DNA from: Ophiura sarsii
Taxonomy: Eukaryota; Echinodermata; Ophiuroidea; Amphilepidida; Ophiuridae
Length of the DNA: 64,000 nucleotides
NCBI GenBank assembly: GCA_035610835.1
Contig: CM069448.1
Span: 3,721,607-3,785,606 of the forward strand
Direction of reading: 5' to 3'
A program made the position numbers and the translations under genes. This document shows positions 22,801 through 34,132 of the stretch, piece by piece; within the stretch, counting starts at the first letter, position 1; each line of letters begins with the position of its first letter. The notes beneath the pieces are model-generated. The model was not told the DNA's origin and searched no databases. It saw only the letters and a program-made list of their open reading frames with translations.

Positions 22801-23147
22801 TCATAAAAAGCATTCCGTACTATTGTGTTCACTTGTGTACAGTTGCGATCGTAGTTTTAAACGGCGTTAACACGGTGTCGAACCATGGAATTCTATTTAC
22901 AAACCAAAAAACACTCAGCAATTAAGTTGTCGGGTCAGACCCCTACAGTTTGTTTCAACCTCTTCAAACCATGACTTTGATGTAATTATGAATCGTATCG
23001 CTCTGTAACTTACAAGATCTTTACGATTATGATCAGAAATGAAAATCTGCAAGAAAATCTGCTTCCACAGTAAAAATCAAGGATAGAGGGCGTCATTTTT
23101 AAAAGATGAGGGCGTCATTTCAAAAATATCGCATAATATGCCTTTAA
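22790..23147. mobile_element. F2-related element, subfamily with long left half, copy 1
   Basis: The left half has GTGTACAGTTGCGATCG, CGGCGTTAACACGGTGTCG, AATTCTATTTACAAACCAAA and AAACACTC. The right half has GAATCGTATCGCTCTGTAAC, TGATCAGAAATGAAAATCTG, CAAGAAAATCTGCTT and the end CATAATATGCCTTTAA. The right half and its TTAA end match family F2 (48548-48912). The left half is shared with 51591-51872 and, inverted, 59741-60035. No complete left terminus could be fixed. Confidence 0.6.
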
Positions 23148-24127
23148 CCTTGACAATCCACTGAACCAAGACTTAACATGTTTGTACTCACTTGGTTGCA
23201 TTTTCCATTTAGATACCTAATAAGGTAATTTACATGCGTAATATACGAAGGCTTGGTTTGCTTGACAATTAGTATTAGTCTTAATAGCTAGCAAAGGAGT
23301 GTTAAGGAATGACAAATTGACCACGCCCTTGCCGTAAGTCAATGGCATGTCTCCCTCATCTTTTGTCGCATCACTTTTTACCATCTCCATAATTCCTGAT
23401 GATATGCTTGCTATTAGTGGTTCTCTATTGACAGACAGATTTCACCATCAGTTAATTTCAAGTCATTATTTTTGTTACAAGCGTGCTATTTGTTAATTGG
23501 CTTGCAAACTGACACACAGACTATGCAAGGTGTAAACATGTAATTGATATGGGGAGAAAATATGGTTAAACCAGATCTATTTAGTAATGACAAAGGCAAC
23601 ATGTATGGGTGGGGTGCAAACACTTATTTGCTATCTTCAGAAGATAGCACGGGTGCACCTTATTTATGTTGTTTATAATGTCCCTAATCTGATAGTAAGC
23701 CTTATCCTCCTAATTTCTCTTCAAGGATTGGAAGTCATGTCTATGACCCACTGATCATCGTAACAGCACCCTCAATCGGAAGCAACCATGGGTCAGAAGA
23801 GGTCATTCTGATGAACTGTGCAGACCATAACACACGAAACTGTCAAACGTGAGTAAAATCTATTGGTTTTGAAAATGATAAGGAGTGGAAGTGTTTATGC
23901 CAGTTATAAGCTAGCTGTTATTTCTCAGAACGAACACTTTACATGGAGTGTTGGAAATGTCTTTGGCATACTAATTAAAAGCTCTTATCGCTCTACAAAA
24001 TTTAAACCGTTCACTTTTCTTGAATCGGTATTGGCGTAAAGTATATTGGCAATATTTTAATTTAAGTTGACAAATAGATTATGCACCAAAAAGGTTCAAT
24101 GCTTTTGTGACACATTTGTGCCACATG
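23148..24127. other. unannotated non-coding sequence
   Basis: No gene was recognised. It contains the dispersed hairpin at 23630-23648. Confidence 0.45.
23630..23648. repeat. dispersed 19-nt hairpin, copy 4 (GCTATCTTCAGAAGATAGC)
   Basis: This is the most symmetrical copy. GCTATCTTC pairs with GAAGATAGC around a single central A. Confidence 0.75.
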
Positions 24128-24678
24128 GTTGTTTGTAGGCTTGCGCGACCTGGTCACCATTAGTCGGGGTCGCGACCATTGGCGCTAGTCGGGACTATGT
24201 ACCTCTCAATAGTTGACTAATAAAGTGAAATAAACATGCACACTGAATGAGAAAAATAATCTGCCCCCAAGTAATTATTACCGAGGTATGTGATATTATG
24301 CCATCTGAGATATTCCTGGGCAATTTAGTCTTTAAGCAAGAAGACGAATACAAGCATGAAACTCATCATATTCCAATTCCAAGATAAAACATTTGCCATC
24401 ACTATCGCGACTTTTGACTGAAAAACTAACTGCTTTTAGACTTTTGCGGTGCTATGACTATGATCATCCGGCCGGGTATTTCCAGACAGGTTGCATGCCT
24501 TGTGTAAGTTATCTGTTCTTTAGTTGTGTCATACTTCCATTTTCAAAACTATCTTGAGCATCGAAATTTCCTCAGAATTTAACCTCCAATGGTCACCGGA
24601 CGGCGACTAGGATGGTCGTCGGACGGCAACTAGTAAAAACCAGGAAAACCCCTCTTGTCGTGCAAGCCTAGTTGTTTG
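24128..24678. mobile_element. hAT-type element with TAGGCTTGCRCGAC ends
   Basis: The 535-bp element (24136-24670) has inverted ends TAGGCTTGCGCGACC and GTCGTGCAAGCCTA. It is flanked by a perfect 8-bp target duplication GTTGTTTG at 24128-24135 and 24671-24678. Near the ends are clusters of GGTCACC, GACTAG and TCGGGGTCGCGACC motifs that may be subterminal binding sites. There is no coding capacity, so it would depend on a hAT transposase supplied elsewhere. Confidence 0.85.
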
Positions 24679-25299
24679 TTTTAATGAACAATTTCAATAT
24701 TCAATACATTCTTTTTAAGCCATATTATATTAGCACAGTTACTGGTTCATTGTAGGATTCACAAACTCAAAATATTTTTACCCTTCGCAGAGACTAGAGT
24801 TTCAAATTTGTTAGTTTTTAATAAACCAATTAGTAAAAAGATTGGTGTATCCTCTCCCTATCTGTCCATCCATCCGTCTATCCGTCCAAGCCCCTAATGG
24901 TACCGGTAGGTAAGTAACGGACACTGTATGAATGTCAGCTTAGGAAATGGGATTTGAAGTGTCCAATATGAGTCTAAAACAACACAACTGTCAGATCAAG
25001 TGACGGGTCGGTAGGCTCTATGCGGGAAGATGGTACGGTGATAATTGTGTGAGTATTAGATGCCGTAAGATGTTTTATACCCAATCCACCCATCAACCAG
25101 ACGTTGCATGCCTGTCATTGTTAATTAATGTCGATTCACCTGTAGGGGTTTCCCCTTAGGCATACAGTGATGCTGTAATAGGTTAACATTGTCTCCATTA
25201 TAATTTGATTATTGAAGAGATATTAGGTTCTGTGCCTTGCACTATTGGCTTATCTTTTATTAAAGACTATACACTCTTACTAAAAGGATTTGCTTACAA
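24679..25299. other. unannotated non-coding sequence
   Basis: No gene or shared repeat was recognised. TACACTCTTA at 25271 resembles the end of the outer element at 61809 but has no visible partner. Confidence 0.4.
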
Positions 25300-25480
25300 A
25301 CCTTTTATGTAGGCAAAAACACCACCCTGTTTTACAGGCCCGACCGACTCATTGAAATGTTTTGAACATTTTAGAAATTTTAAAAGAAATTCCAATTCAC
25401 CAAAATTTCAAAAATATTTTGAAAAAAACCCCCCCAAAGATGTAGAATAGGATTTGGGTTTTTTCTTCCCTTCCACAGAT
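25300..25480. repeat. dispersed repeat CCTGTTCTACGKGCAAACGG, diverged copy 2
   Basis: ACCCTGTTTTACAGGCCCGA followed by an AT-rich tail with AAATTCCAATTCACCAAAAT aligns in order with the copies at 13866 and 33390. It is more diverged than those. Confidence 0.4.
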
Positions 25481-27237
25481 TTCTTTAACTTAATAGTACC
25501 TTAACTAAAGATAGCTTTTACTAATCTAGAAAATAATTTCAAATGTTTAGATTTATTTAATCTTCAAATATATTGTCACTATAATTGTTCAATACCTCTG
25601 CAAAATAGCATACTCTCATTTTTATCACAAAACATACAACAAATTCAACATTAAATTTTGAAGAAAAAAATTGAAAGTAAAAAAATAGAAGATGAAGAGA
25701 ATTTAAACTTTTTAATTATTCAAACTCTAGTAGCATGGAAGCGTCCATCCTGCCGGGGATTTTTCTAATCTTTCACATGTAACTTTTGAGAGGAATGCCT
25801 CCAGGCTATTTTAACACAGAATGACTGTTGCAAACAACCCTGCACAGTTTCTAATATCATATTTCTTACGAAACGAGCGCCGATTCAGTGGAAATATTTC
25901 GCCTGATGGATCTTGAGTTGTAATACTAGCAATGCCATTCCCCCGGGGAATTATTGTAAAAGCTTTGTGGGGGGAAAATGAGGAAACGATATCAATACGT
26001 GCGGAGAGATTGTCTGCGATTTTTTCCGCTCTTTTTTCAAAGCAATTTAAAACTGAAGTCAGATTTGGCTCAAGTGGTCAGAAATAGCGGTGCAAACGGA
26101 ATCGGGTTACCACGGTAACTTAAGAAGTACGTGTTCTACGGGCTGGAATTATGAAAGCTAACTTTCACCTGTTTTCTATAAGATAGCCTAAATGAAAATG
26201 ATCACATCGGCATCGGTGTCTCAATACAATAAATCCGTTTGACGGGGAGGAGATATGCTCGCAGGTATCTTAGCAAAGATACAAATTGCTATATATGCTG
26301 AGGGCATTCCGTTTTCAGAACTAGTGTTCTTTTGCAATGTTTTTAATCTTTGGGATACAATTTATTCAGGATATGCATACACTGAAGAGGCAGACTACAA
26401 TTTATATATAGTAATCAAAAATTGTGATTGCAGTAATCTGATCTTCGAGATCATTTTCAGAGACGATAATTATGACTTCATTTCAGACGTATGGGTTTGA
26501 GTAATACCACTCTAAATGAGTGGATTTCATAAATATCTCAAATGCTCAGGGCTCAAAATACACGGGGACGAAGAGAGATTAGCCCCCAGTTTTCACAAAA
26601 TAGCCCTTTGAGAAAATGTTGGTTAGCTATGGTAAAATGTACTTTAAGGGCTACTTTTGGCAGAATTTGCTCAAAATAGCCTTTGTAGCCATGCCAAAAG
26701 GTATTGTGACCCTTGAAGATGCTATTCAACCTCATTAAGAAGACTTTGCATTAATTCACTGCATATTTCTTTATTTATTTGTTTATTTATCTATTATTTA
26801 AAAAAAAAATTAAGGCATCATTCAAAATATGGCATATAAAAATGATGTTCCTGATTATGATTTTTAAGTCATAGGTCAACGATTGCACACAAAAAAACTT
26901 ACAAAAAAACATAACTTTCGATGAATTTCTTAAGCTATTACCATTTTTAACCTGTTTATTTTTAGACAAACTTTTTGGGTTAAATATCTTGTTTAGGCTG
27001 GATATTTTTGCAATTGCTTGTTGAGGGGTTCATAGAAATATTATCAAAATGCTAATCTGTAACATCAGTGAGGTAACAGTATGCATCCATCACAGTGAAA
27101 TAAATATTCTCTTTTTAGTTGTATGTATTCTTTGGACAATATCTGTGTCTATATAAATGTTAATGTTAGGTGATTACTGGGGCCATAACAAAAATGAGGA
27201 ATATAAGCAAATAAGGAAAACTCAACTTATATTTGGG
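25481..27237. other. unannotated sequence with a possible conserved block
   Basis: About 25860-26160 is a GC-richer, non-repeated block ending in a perfect X-box-type palindrome GTTACCACGGTAAC (26106-26119). An 81-aa frame at 26255-26500 has no recognisable motif. The remainder is AT-rich. Confidence 0.4.
26106..26119. promoter_or_regulatory. X-box-like palindrome GTTACCACGGTAAC
   Basis: This exactly palindromic half-site pair fits the RFX-factor consensus (GTTRCC, 0-3 bases, RGYAAC). It is not next to a gene in this window, so its function is unknown. Confidence 0.4.
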
Positions 27238-27625
27238 TAGGGGTGTGCGTGCCATCAAGGGTCTTAAAAACAGGGGGCTTCGGAGCGAATTTTTGAAGAA
27301 AAACAGGGTCTTAAGAACTGGTTTTCTCCAAAAAGTATAGGGTCTTAAGAATTGACTTGTTCCCAAATTTGTTTAGTAAGAACACCAATTTTGTGAACAA
27401 TTGCGGTTTTAAAACACAATTTCCCCCCACAATTGGGGCTTTGGAATGCACATTTTTACTATTTTTGAATTTTCAATAAAAATGGGGGTCTTAAGAGCTG
27501 ATGCAGGCTCAAAAGGGAGCGAGCATAAGAGGGTGAAAAGGGGGTCTTCAGGGCGGCACATACCTATATTCCTTTCCAATGTCAGTGCCCCCCCCCCCCC
27601 CTCCCCCGGGGGTTGGGATGGGGTG
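27238..27625. repeat. dispersed ~390-bp repeat TAGGGGTGTGC, copy 1
   Basis: The order is TAGGGGTGTGC, GGGTCTTAAGAACTG, GGGGCTTTGGAAT, TTTTTGAATTTTCAAT, GGGGTCTTAAGA, CTGATGCAGGCTCAAAAG, GCGGCACATACCTATA, TTCCAATGTCRGTGCCC and a C tract ending CCGGGGGTTGGG. The same order occurs at 47947-48328. Termini and class are undefined. The reading frames on it follow the repeat and are not genes. Confidence 0.7.
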
Positions 27626-29272
27626 CTAGTGATGCTATCTATCGAGCTCCTGGGCCAGGGATGGTAAATTGTTGGTGGGCAAACCATGTGGGCAAACAGT
27701 GCAAGTCCTTTTTTATTTTGCCAGTGAATCCCTCTACTGAGTAATAGTGAGTGAGAACTTTCACCCGCATGCATATTGACATCTTCAAAGCCTTTTTAAA
27801 ATGAAAACACATACTATCAAATCATAAACACTTAATATTAGCACAAGTTTATGCTCAACTATCATACCCCCAAGGGCATTCCTTAGCAAAACCAGTTAAA
27901 ATATTTATTTTTCCTCTGCGCGTGGCCGCTGGCTGTTAAAGAATAACTTGACAGCTAAACTCTATAATTTGAAATGCCCTTATATTTGATTGCAATTAAG
28001 GTCTGTAAATGAAACCTTTCGGTCACCCTAATACAATTGAAGTCGAGTGCAAATAACTTGCGCTGGCCCTTCTCCTTTCATCGTGATGGTAAAACACATG
28101 TTTGGTTTTTAATAAACAATATTGTTATTAAACGCCACTCTCTGATTCACTCGCTCTCAATTCCACTCAACTTATTTTAAGCGGATGACATCATGCACGA
28201 ATAAAAACTCTGTTAAATCTAGAGAGAAAAAAAAGATGAACAAAATAACAACTCACACATACACAGCACACCACGCGAGAAAAAAAGAAAATCAATAGCT
28301 GTCAATTTTGATTCCTTCTCGTAAATCTTGAGAAATGCGAGAGCATCAAATCACTATGATCTGCGCCTTTGATTGACTGCTTGTTCCTGGGAAATGGCCT
28401 CCCGGGAGATGATCAAAGCCAGGCATTGTTTTCATATGATCCATGGATGGCTGGGGATGGTTGGTCGACCACGGTATAGTATTGATCGGCGTAATCATCG
28501 CCAGGCACGTACAAAAAAACTGCCCGCCCGTCTTATCTTCCACAACGCTGAACTTGTGATGATTATAGTAGCAATTTACTTTGACTCTGCACTATCCATA
28601 AAAAAATGAGGATTTGACTCGGGGAGTTTAGGTAGGATTTGATTGGTAGGTCGGTCGGTTGGGGCTTTTTATGAATACTTGAGCTAATGAAAGCCATTTG
28701 GAGGCATTTTTGTTGGATTATTGTGGATGGGTTTACGAGGAAACAGTGTAAGGGCATTTTCCGAGACACTGGGCATGAGATGATCAAAAGCGACTAATTT
28801 AACGTGGCACCTCTAATCCAGGTATTGATTATTTTACCAGAGCTCTGATTAGCTGGTTACGATAAGATGATCATCGCAATAAGGATGTGTAATTTGATCG
28901 GTAACAGTTTAGCTTTCACCTCATAGCATTGTGGTAGGGGACGTATACCTTATTAATCTTAAATGGATATGAAATAATGGTCCAGGATTTTGTAGTTTAA
29001 TTTTGAATTAGACAATGGATTTACTTATGCAGGTGCTGGTCCCAGGGCTCATGCATGTGTATAAATAAGTTCCTTATAATTATGTTAATGTCTAAAAAGT
29101 TTTATGGGGCTTATTTTAACTTAATACAAACTTTTGATAATAAAGTGAAAACTAAAATAACAATTTTGTAACAAAACTATAATTTTAAATGGTCAAAATC
29201 CCTGTGCCAAATTTCAAAATGGTCCCAAACCATCTTTAACATGGCACAGTCCTAATACGGTAGTGGTACAAT
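27626..29272. other. unannotated non-coding sequence
   Basis: No gene was recognised. About 27990-28620 and 28800-28920 are not repeated in the window and not low-complexity, so they could be unique DNA. Frames of 65-78 aa overlap on both strands and have no motifs. Confidence 0.4.
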
Positions 29273-29532
29273 GTTTATGTCAGTGGCATAGCTACCGGTG
29301 TTGGGGGGGGGGTGCCCCCGCCCCAAACCCTATTAGTGCCCCGGTCCATTCTCCGGATATGTGTATAGGCATTATGACAACTTACTACAAGGACCATTTT
29401 TCGAGCGCGGTTTGTGTAAAACATGCCCTCTGAGCTGACTACAACTGTTTTGGGGGCACCCTTTTAATAACATTTTGGAAATCTTACCCCTACCCCCATG
29501 AAAAAAATCCTAGCTGCGCCACTGGTTTGTGT
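29273..29532. mobile_element. CAGTGGCG-type inverted-repeat element, copy 2
   Basis: The element (29281-29524) begins CAGTGGCATAGCTACCGG and ends CCTAGCTGCGCCACTG. It is flanked by GTTTATGT and GTTTGTGT, an 8-bp duplication with one mismatch. The interior matches 7839-8170 in the opposite orientation. No protein is encoded. Confidence 0.75.
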
Positions 29533-30218
29533 TAATGTTTGTATTGAAGCGAGGCAAGAGCCGATAATCTGTATGAAATGGTGAAAAACAGGAGGGGGTT
29601 TCACTCATAGTGGAACAAATTACAGCATGTGCCACAAACTGGGCCCCTTCTCATTGAAATCCATTCATGGTAAACAATCTGCTTATTTTGCACAAATTCA
29701 TTATATATTTCCCCAAAATAGATGCTCAATTTAACAATCAGGAACATTTACAGGTTTATTTTACAGGTTTACAGGTTTATTTATTTTATTTGAGTTTGAA
29801 CATTTAAGTTTTGTATCTGAAACAAACAAAAAAGTGGTGGAAAAAAGTGGTGGATATGCATGGGCCCATTTTTATTTGACTATATACATTGCTACCAAAC
29901 TAGATTTGACTAACCCCCTCCCCCGGTATTTCAAGGGCAGATTTCCAGTACAGCAGCACTTTCTCTCTTACACTCAGTTAATTCCCAGCACGAGTCACGT
30001 CGTCGCAACACACTCTGACGGTTTCACCAGATCACTCTTGTTTAATCATAAAATTGTGATGGATGCATGCACACGAGAAATGGATATCTGTAGATGGATA
30101 GAGTAATTAGGTAATGGGTGCAATCAGTTGGCTAATTAATTTAGCAACATCCCATCTATAGGTGTTTATTCACCAATCTAATCAATCAGTTCATGGTCGT
30201 CTTCCTATGAAAGATTAT
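29533..30218. other. unannotated non-coding sequence
   Basis: No gene was recognised. A 90-aa frame at 29834-30106 is unsupported by any motif. A small ACAGGTTTA repeat lies at 29751-29778. Confidence 0.4.
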
Positions 30219-30516
30219 GCATAGTGAGGGAGAATACAGAAAGAGAGGACCATGTCAACATTTTTTTTTATCACAATATATTCTTGGTAATCTCTGCGCA
30301 CTAATATCCCTAATTCTAACAAATATTAACTCTAACTCTACAAACCCAAACCCAAAAGAAAGAGTATGCATAGTGAGGGAGAATACAGAAAGAGAGGACC
30401 ATGTCAAAACAAAAAAATTATCACAATATATATTGGTAATCTTTGCGCACTAATATCCCTAATTCTAAAAAATATTAACTCTAACCCTACAAACCCAAAC
30501 CCGAATCTTCTTACTA
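30219..30516. repeat. 149-bp tandem duplication
   Basis: GCATAGTGAGGGAGAATACA, AGAGAGGACCATGTCAA, TATCACAATATAT, GGTAATCT and GCGCACTAATATCCCTAATT appear in two consecutive copies with a 149-bp offset (about 30219 and 30368). Both end in TAACTCTAACYCTACAAACC, which leads into the telomere-like stretch. The two frames on it are repeats of each other. Confidence 0.8.
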
Positions 30517-30690
30517 ATCCTAAACACCCTAGCCATAACCTGAACCCTAAAAATTCCAACCTTAACCTTCAAGCTAATCTTAAATACCCTAAACATAACT
30601 CGAACCCTAACATTCTTAACCCTAACCTTAACTTCAACCCTAATAATCTAATTCGAACTGTAGTCCACACAAACATGACCCTAACCTCAG
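30476..30690. repeat. degenerate telomere-like (CCCTAA) stretch
   Basis: This stretch is rich in AACCCTAA-like 6-8-mers (CTAACCCTAC, AACCCTAAAAATT, CGAACCCTAACATTC, TTAACCCTAACCTTAAC) with many substitutions. It resembles an old interstitial TTAGGG array or a low-complexity repeat derived from one. It directly follows the 149-bp duplication. Confidence 0.5.
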
Positions 30691-30949
30691 CTATCAACCA
30701 AACACGCACAGACTACCCATTACAAGTAAAAATGTGAATGTATACTGTTGTATTTGTAGTGCAAAGATTTGTCTCTGAATGTATGAGCCATTCATCAGTG
30801 TATCATGCACTCAATATTGAGATATGATCAGTGAAATATATTTGGATATCATATTCTTTAATACTCAAGTGTCATTGTATATGTTTTGTCTTTCCAACCC
30901 AGTAAACCCCAAGTAGGTAACCGGTTTTAAAGGGTTTTCCCAAAATTGT

Positions 30950-30968
30950 GCTATCTACTGAAGATAGC
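30950..30968. repeat. dispersed 19-nt hairpin, copies 5-7 (first of three)
   Basis: GCTATCTACTGAAGATAGC at 30950-30968; the other two are at 31056-31074 (final base T) and 31162-31180. These three are joined in the 106-bp tandem array. Confidence 0.75.
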
Positions 30969-31200
30969 TAACTATATCCAATTACTGAACTTGGCTACCA
31001 AATGTTGCTATCTTTTCAAAACTCTCTACTAAGAATCAAGTTAGGCCAGCAATGTGCTATCTACTGAAGATAGTTAACAATCTCCAATTATTGAACTTGG
31101 CTACCAAATTTAGCTGTCTTTTCAAAACCCTCTACTAAGAATTGAGTTAGGCCAGCAATGTGCTATCTACTGAAGATAGCTAACAACTTCCAAACACAAA
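30950..31200. repeat. 106-bp tandem repeat led by the dispersed hairpin
   Basis: Three units start with the 19-nt hairpin at 30950, 31056 and 31162, an exact 106-bp spacing. The units continue with TAACWAYYTCCAATTAYTGA, ACTTGGCTACCAAAT and CTACTAAGAATYRAGTTAGG. The third is truncated. The hairpin is thus fixed at the unit boundary. Confidence 0.85.
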
Positions 31201-32995
31201 ATTTGGTTACCACATTTTCTTTTATTCAGAAAAGCAAAAAGGAATAAGAGGGCAGGAGAGGGTGTGAATTTTGCGAGGGATAATGCACATGTCCCCTGAT
31301 TTTGCCTTATGCATTGACCTGTTCCCAACCTGAAACACAAACACACCCATTACATGTGAAAATCAGATTTCAAACACGCTCTAAAATTTGTCCACCCCAT
31401 TTAGCGACAAAACGGGAAGAAATTTAAATTGCAGCTGCAACAGAGTCCTAATTCAATAATTATTGTTTACCATGCAATCCAGGACTGTATAACTAAGCTC
31501 CAGCTTTATTGCCAGCTCCGTACTTTATTATCCCTCAATACAGATAATGCATGTGTCAATACTAACTCCATCCATCGCCTCAATTGGATGCAACCGCTTC
31601 ATAATAGACCCAAATGCTACTTCAATCACTCATATTTGGCGATATGCCAATTTCCTATCATTTTTCTCCCCACTCACCGAATGGGTTGCGGGATTACATT
31701 ACATGGCGATGAGCGACACATGAGCAGGGTCCGATATATGGTATTTACAGCCATACAGTCCCACTAGGGAATTTCCCAATGTTTATTTTAGAGCTGAGTC
31801 ACTTGTATCAAACGGTGTACGGTATACATGTGTACATGATGCGATGATGAGTCTGTGCCGTCGTCTATAGGTGATCACTTCACGGCAACAAATCATCGCT
31901 ATGGTATAAGACCGACCGAGAACCGGGCACGACGTGACACTTTCAATCCTCGCTACACACCTTGCTCTATGCTACTAATCATTAAATGTGAATAAATTCT
32001 TCCTCGGTGAGTATGATCAAATCGCGGCGCGGTGTCGGCTATAGTGTCTACTGTCCTAAAGAAAGTAAATATGTACTTCTAGCTATAGCCTAGTCTAGTC
32101 ATGAGTTAATCATGTGTCATGACGACGACACGCAGTTATACCTATCTTCCATTCATAAATTTCATCTTCAAAATGTACAGGCTAAAAGCTACCTACATTT
32201 AATGTACACTTGTAACCCATGTGTCATAACACCACATAGAGATAAAATTGTTTAGGGTGAAGTAACGGTGCGTCATAACGACGGCTTCCCCGACTTATCA
32301 CTCTCAGATTTGAGATGACGATCCGGCCGTATAAATTCCCACTCGCTGCTGAAGGGTGTTATGAGGTCACAGTACTGTCACCCAATTGAATCTGTTCCTC
32401 TGCCTGCTCATTTGCATACCATTGTGTTCAGTCATCAATTTGATTACAATGCCACTACCAAATAAGGAAACCAATTACCAAATAAGGAAACTACTTGTTA
32501 TTTACATAATAATTAGCTCGAGGTGGTGTTAATTACATTATATCACAATTTCATAATCTAGAGCGTGTTTTATGGAATGCCACTGGCATAAAATGCATGT
32601 TACAGGTGAATCAATACAGATGGATAGGTAGTAGGAAAGTGTAAATAAATGTTTGCCAATTATAGATCTATTCAAAAGATGTTTTTGTAATTTTGGGTGG
32701 AATCAATTGCAATTATTTATTGTAAATATTTTCTCTTAAATCTCATCTGAAATAGTTGATGATTGCAATGTTGCTGGAAAGTCGAAGTCTGCGAATATCA
32801 AAGCTGTTCAAGAACCCTCCCAGAGCAGTAAAGCTATGGAAGCAGAAGGCATCACATATTCTCCATTTAGCATAATGATATAATGGCAATTCCATGTTGT
32901 CTTAATAAAGACCGAAGGAAAGATGCAGAAAAAGAAGAAAAAAAGGAAAATGAGGAAGATACAAAATGTTTGAAAAAGAAAATAGTCACCATAAT
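31201..32995. other. unannotated sequence with possible regulatory blocks
   Basis: No gene was recognised. Non-repeated CpG-containing blocks lie at about 31690-32110 and 32280-32460. The second contains an exact octamer ATTTGCAT (32410-32417) and AT-rich homeobox-type motifs. A 112-aa frame at 31429-31767 has no recognisable motifs. Confidence 0.4.
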
Positions 32996-33168
32996 CAAAA
33001 CTGGAAATAGCACCCGCCAACCTGCCCATGGGTAACTTTGGTGTCAGGTGGGTGAAGATGCATAAGTACCTGCCCAACTGGCGGGTAACATTTGTCAAAC
33101 TGACAATGTAAGTGAGTTACACTGGCTGGTGGAATTTCTGTTGGGCAGGGATTTCCGTTACAGCCCTG
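32996..33168. mobile_element. hAT-type MITE, family CAGGKCTGGAA, copy 3
   Basis: The sequence CAAAACTGGAAATAGCACCC to ACAGCCCTG has the same interior order as the other copies. Both tips carry substitutions. The flanks CCATAATC and CCGTAATC may be a diverged target duplication if the boundary is shifted by one base. The 96-aa minus-strand frame over it is a shadow. Confidence 0.7.
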
Positions 33169-33389
33169 CCCGTAATCATTACTTCACACATTCAGCAACT
33201 TCTGCCATATATTCCCAAGATCACCACATAATTAACATTACATATAATTTATTTACAAGATGAGTACCTTTTTATAAATAAGTAGGATCACTTCATAGAA
33301 TATGGTGTTAAGAAATCTTCACAAGCTTTGTGTTCCACTTGATGATTTCAAAAATCTATCTATGTTTGTGTGCTTAGGTGCCCATAAAA
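33169..33389. other. short unannotated spacer
   Basis: This is AT-rich sequence with no recognised feature. Confidence 0.4.
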
Positions 33390-33570
33390 ACCCACCAAAC
33401 CTGTTCTACGGGCAAATGGACTGACTGCTCAGGTCTGGCAGGTTTGTTTTTTATTTCATAAAATTGTTACATTTTCAATGTGAATTTTCAACAATTTTAA
33501 ATTGTCAAAGAATGTCAAAAAATCATTAAAAATTCCAAACTGTTTCAATTTTTTTTAAATAACAGGGTGT
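33390..33570. repeat. dispersed repeat CCTGTTCTACGKGCAAACGG, copy 3
   Basis: CCTGTTCTACGGGCAAATGG, CTCAGGTCTGGCAGG and an AT-rich tail match the copy at 13866-14035 in order. Confidence 0.55.
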
Positions 33571-33625
33571 GGTTTTTTCATTGCCTGATTAACACAATTA
33601 GAATCAATGATATATGATATAACAG

Positions 33626-34076
33626 GACTTACATTGGTTACCGATCAAATCTCGCATTATCTACAAGATTCTTCTGATAACATTTAAATGTACTAGAGCT
33701 CTTGCTCCTATGTATCTGCAAGATCTTATTCAACAATACGAGCCCACTCGCAATCTTCGTTCTGGCTCAAAATATCTTCTTGCGCATGTGTCTTCACCTT
33801 CTACTTCATATGGTCGCCGTTCTTTTCAAGATGCTTCTGCTGAACTTTGGAACAATTTACCATATCATGTTAAATCCGCCAAAACTCTTGAACAGTTCAA
33901 ATCATTGCTAAAAACTTACCTATTTAATGTTAATGTTTAATTTATTTTTGTTTTGTCTTTTGTTACTCATGTTACTGTGTGTTTTTGTTTGTTTGATTGT
34001 TTGTTTGTGATAGCGCATAGGGACTTAATTGTGTTATGCGCTCAATACGTATGGTTTTATTATTATTATTATTATA
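33626..34076 (+). pseudogene. 5'-truncated CR1/L2-type LINE: reverse transcriptase C-terminus and 3' tail
   Basis: Codons 33626-33940 give the end of a LINE ORF2, with the diagnostic DLHWLPIKSRIIYKILL and later SAELWNNLPYHVKSAKTL and FKSLLKTYLF before the stop. Only the region after the polymerase core remains, as expected of reverse transcription that stopped early. The 3' untranslated part has an 8-bp inverted repeat AGCGCATA/TATGCGCT (34012-34042) and ends in (TTA)n at 34060-34076, typical of CR1/L2 tails. The frame is open, so the copy is fairly recent, but it cannot move by itself. The same tail type occurs inverted at 60296-60420. Confidence 0.85.
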
Positions 34077-34113
34077 AGTGTTACTGCTGTTATGAGAATC
34101 AACACCTTGGTTA

Positions 34114-34132
34114 GCTATCTTCAGTAGATAGC
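34114..34132. repeat. dispersed 19-nt hairpin, copy 8 (GCTATCTTCAGTAGATAGC)
   Basis: This is the perfect reverse-orientation form, 38 bp after the LINE tail, with unrelated flanks. Confidence 0.75.
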
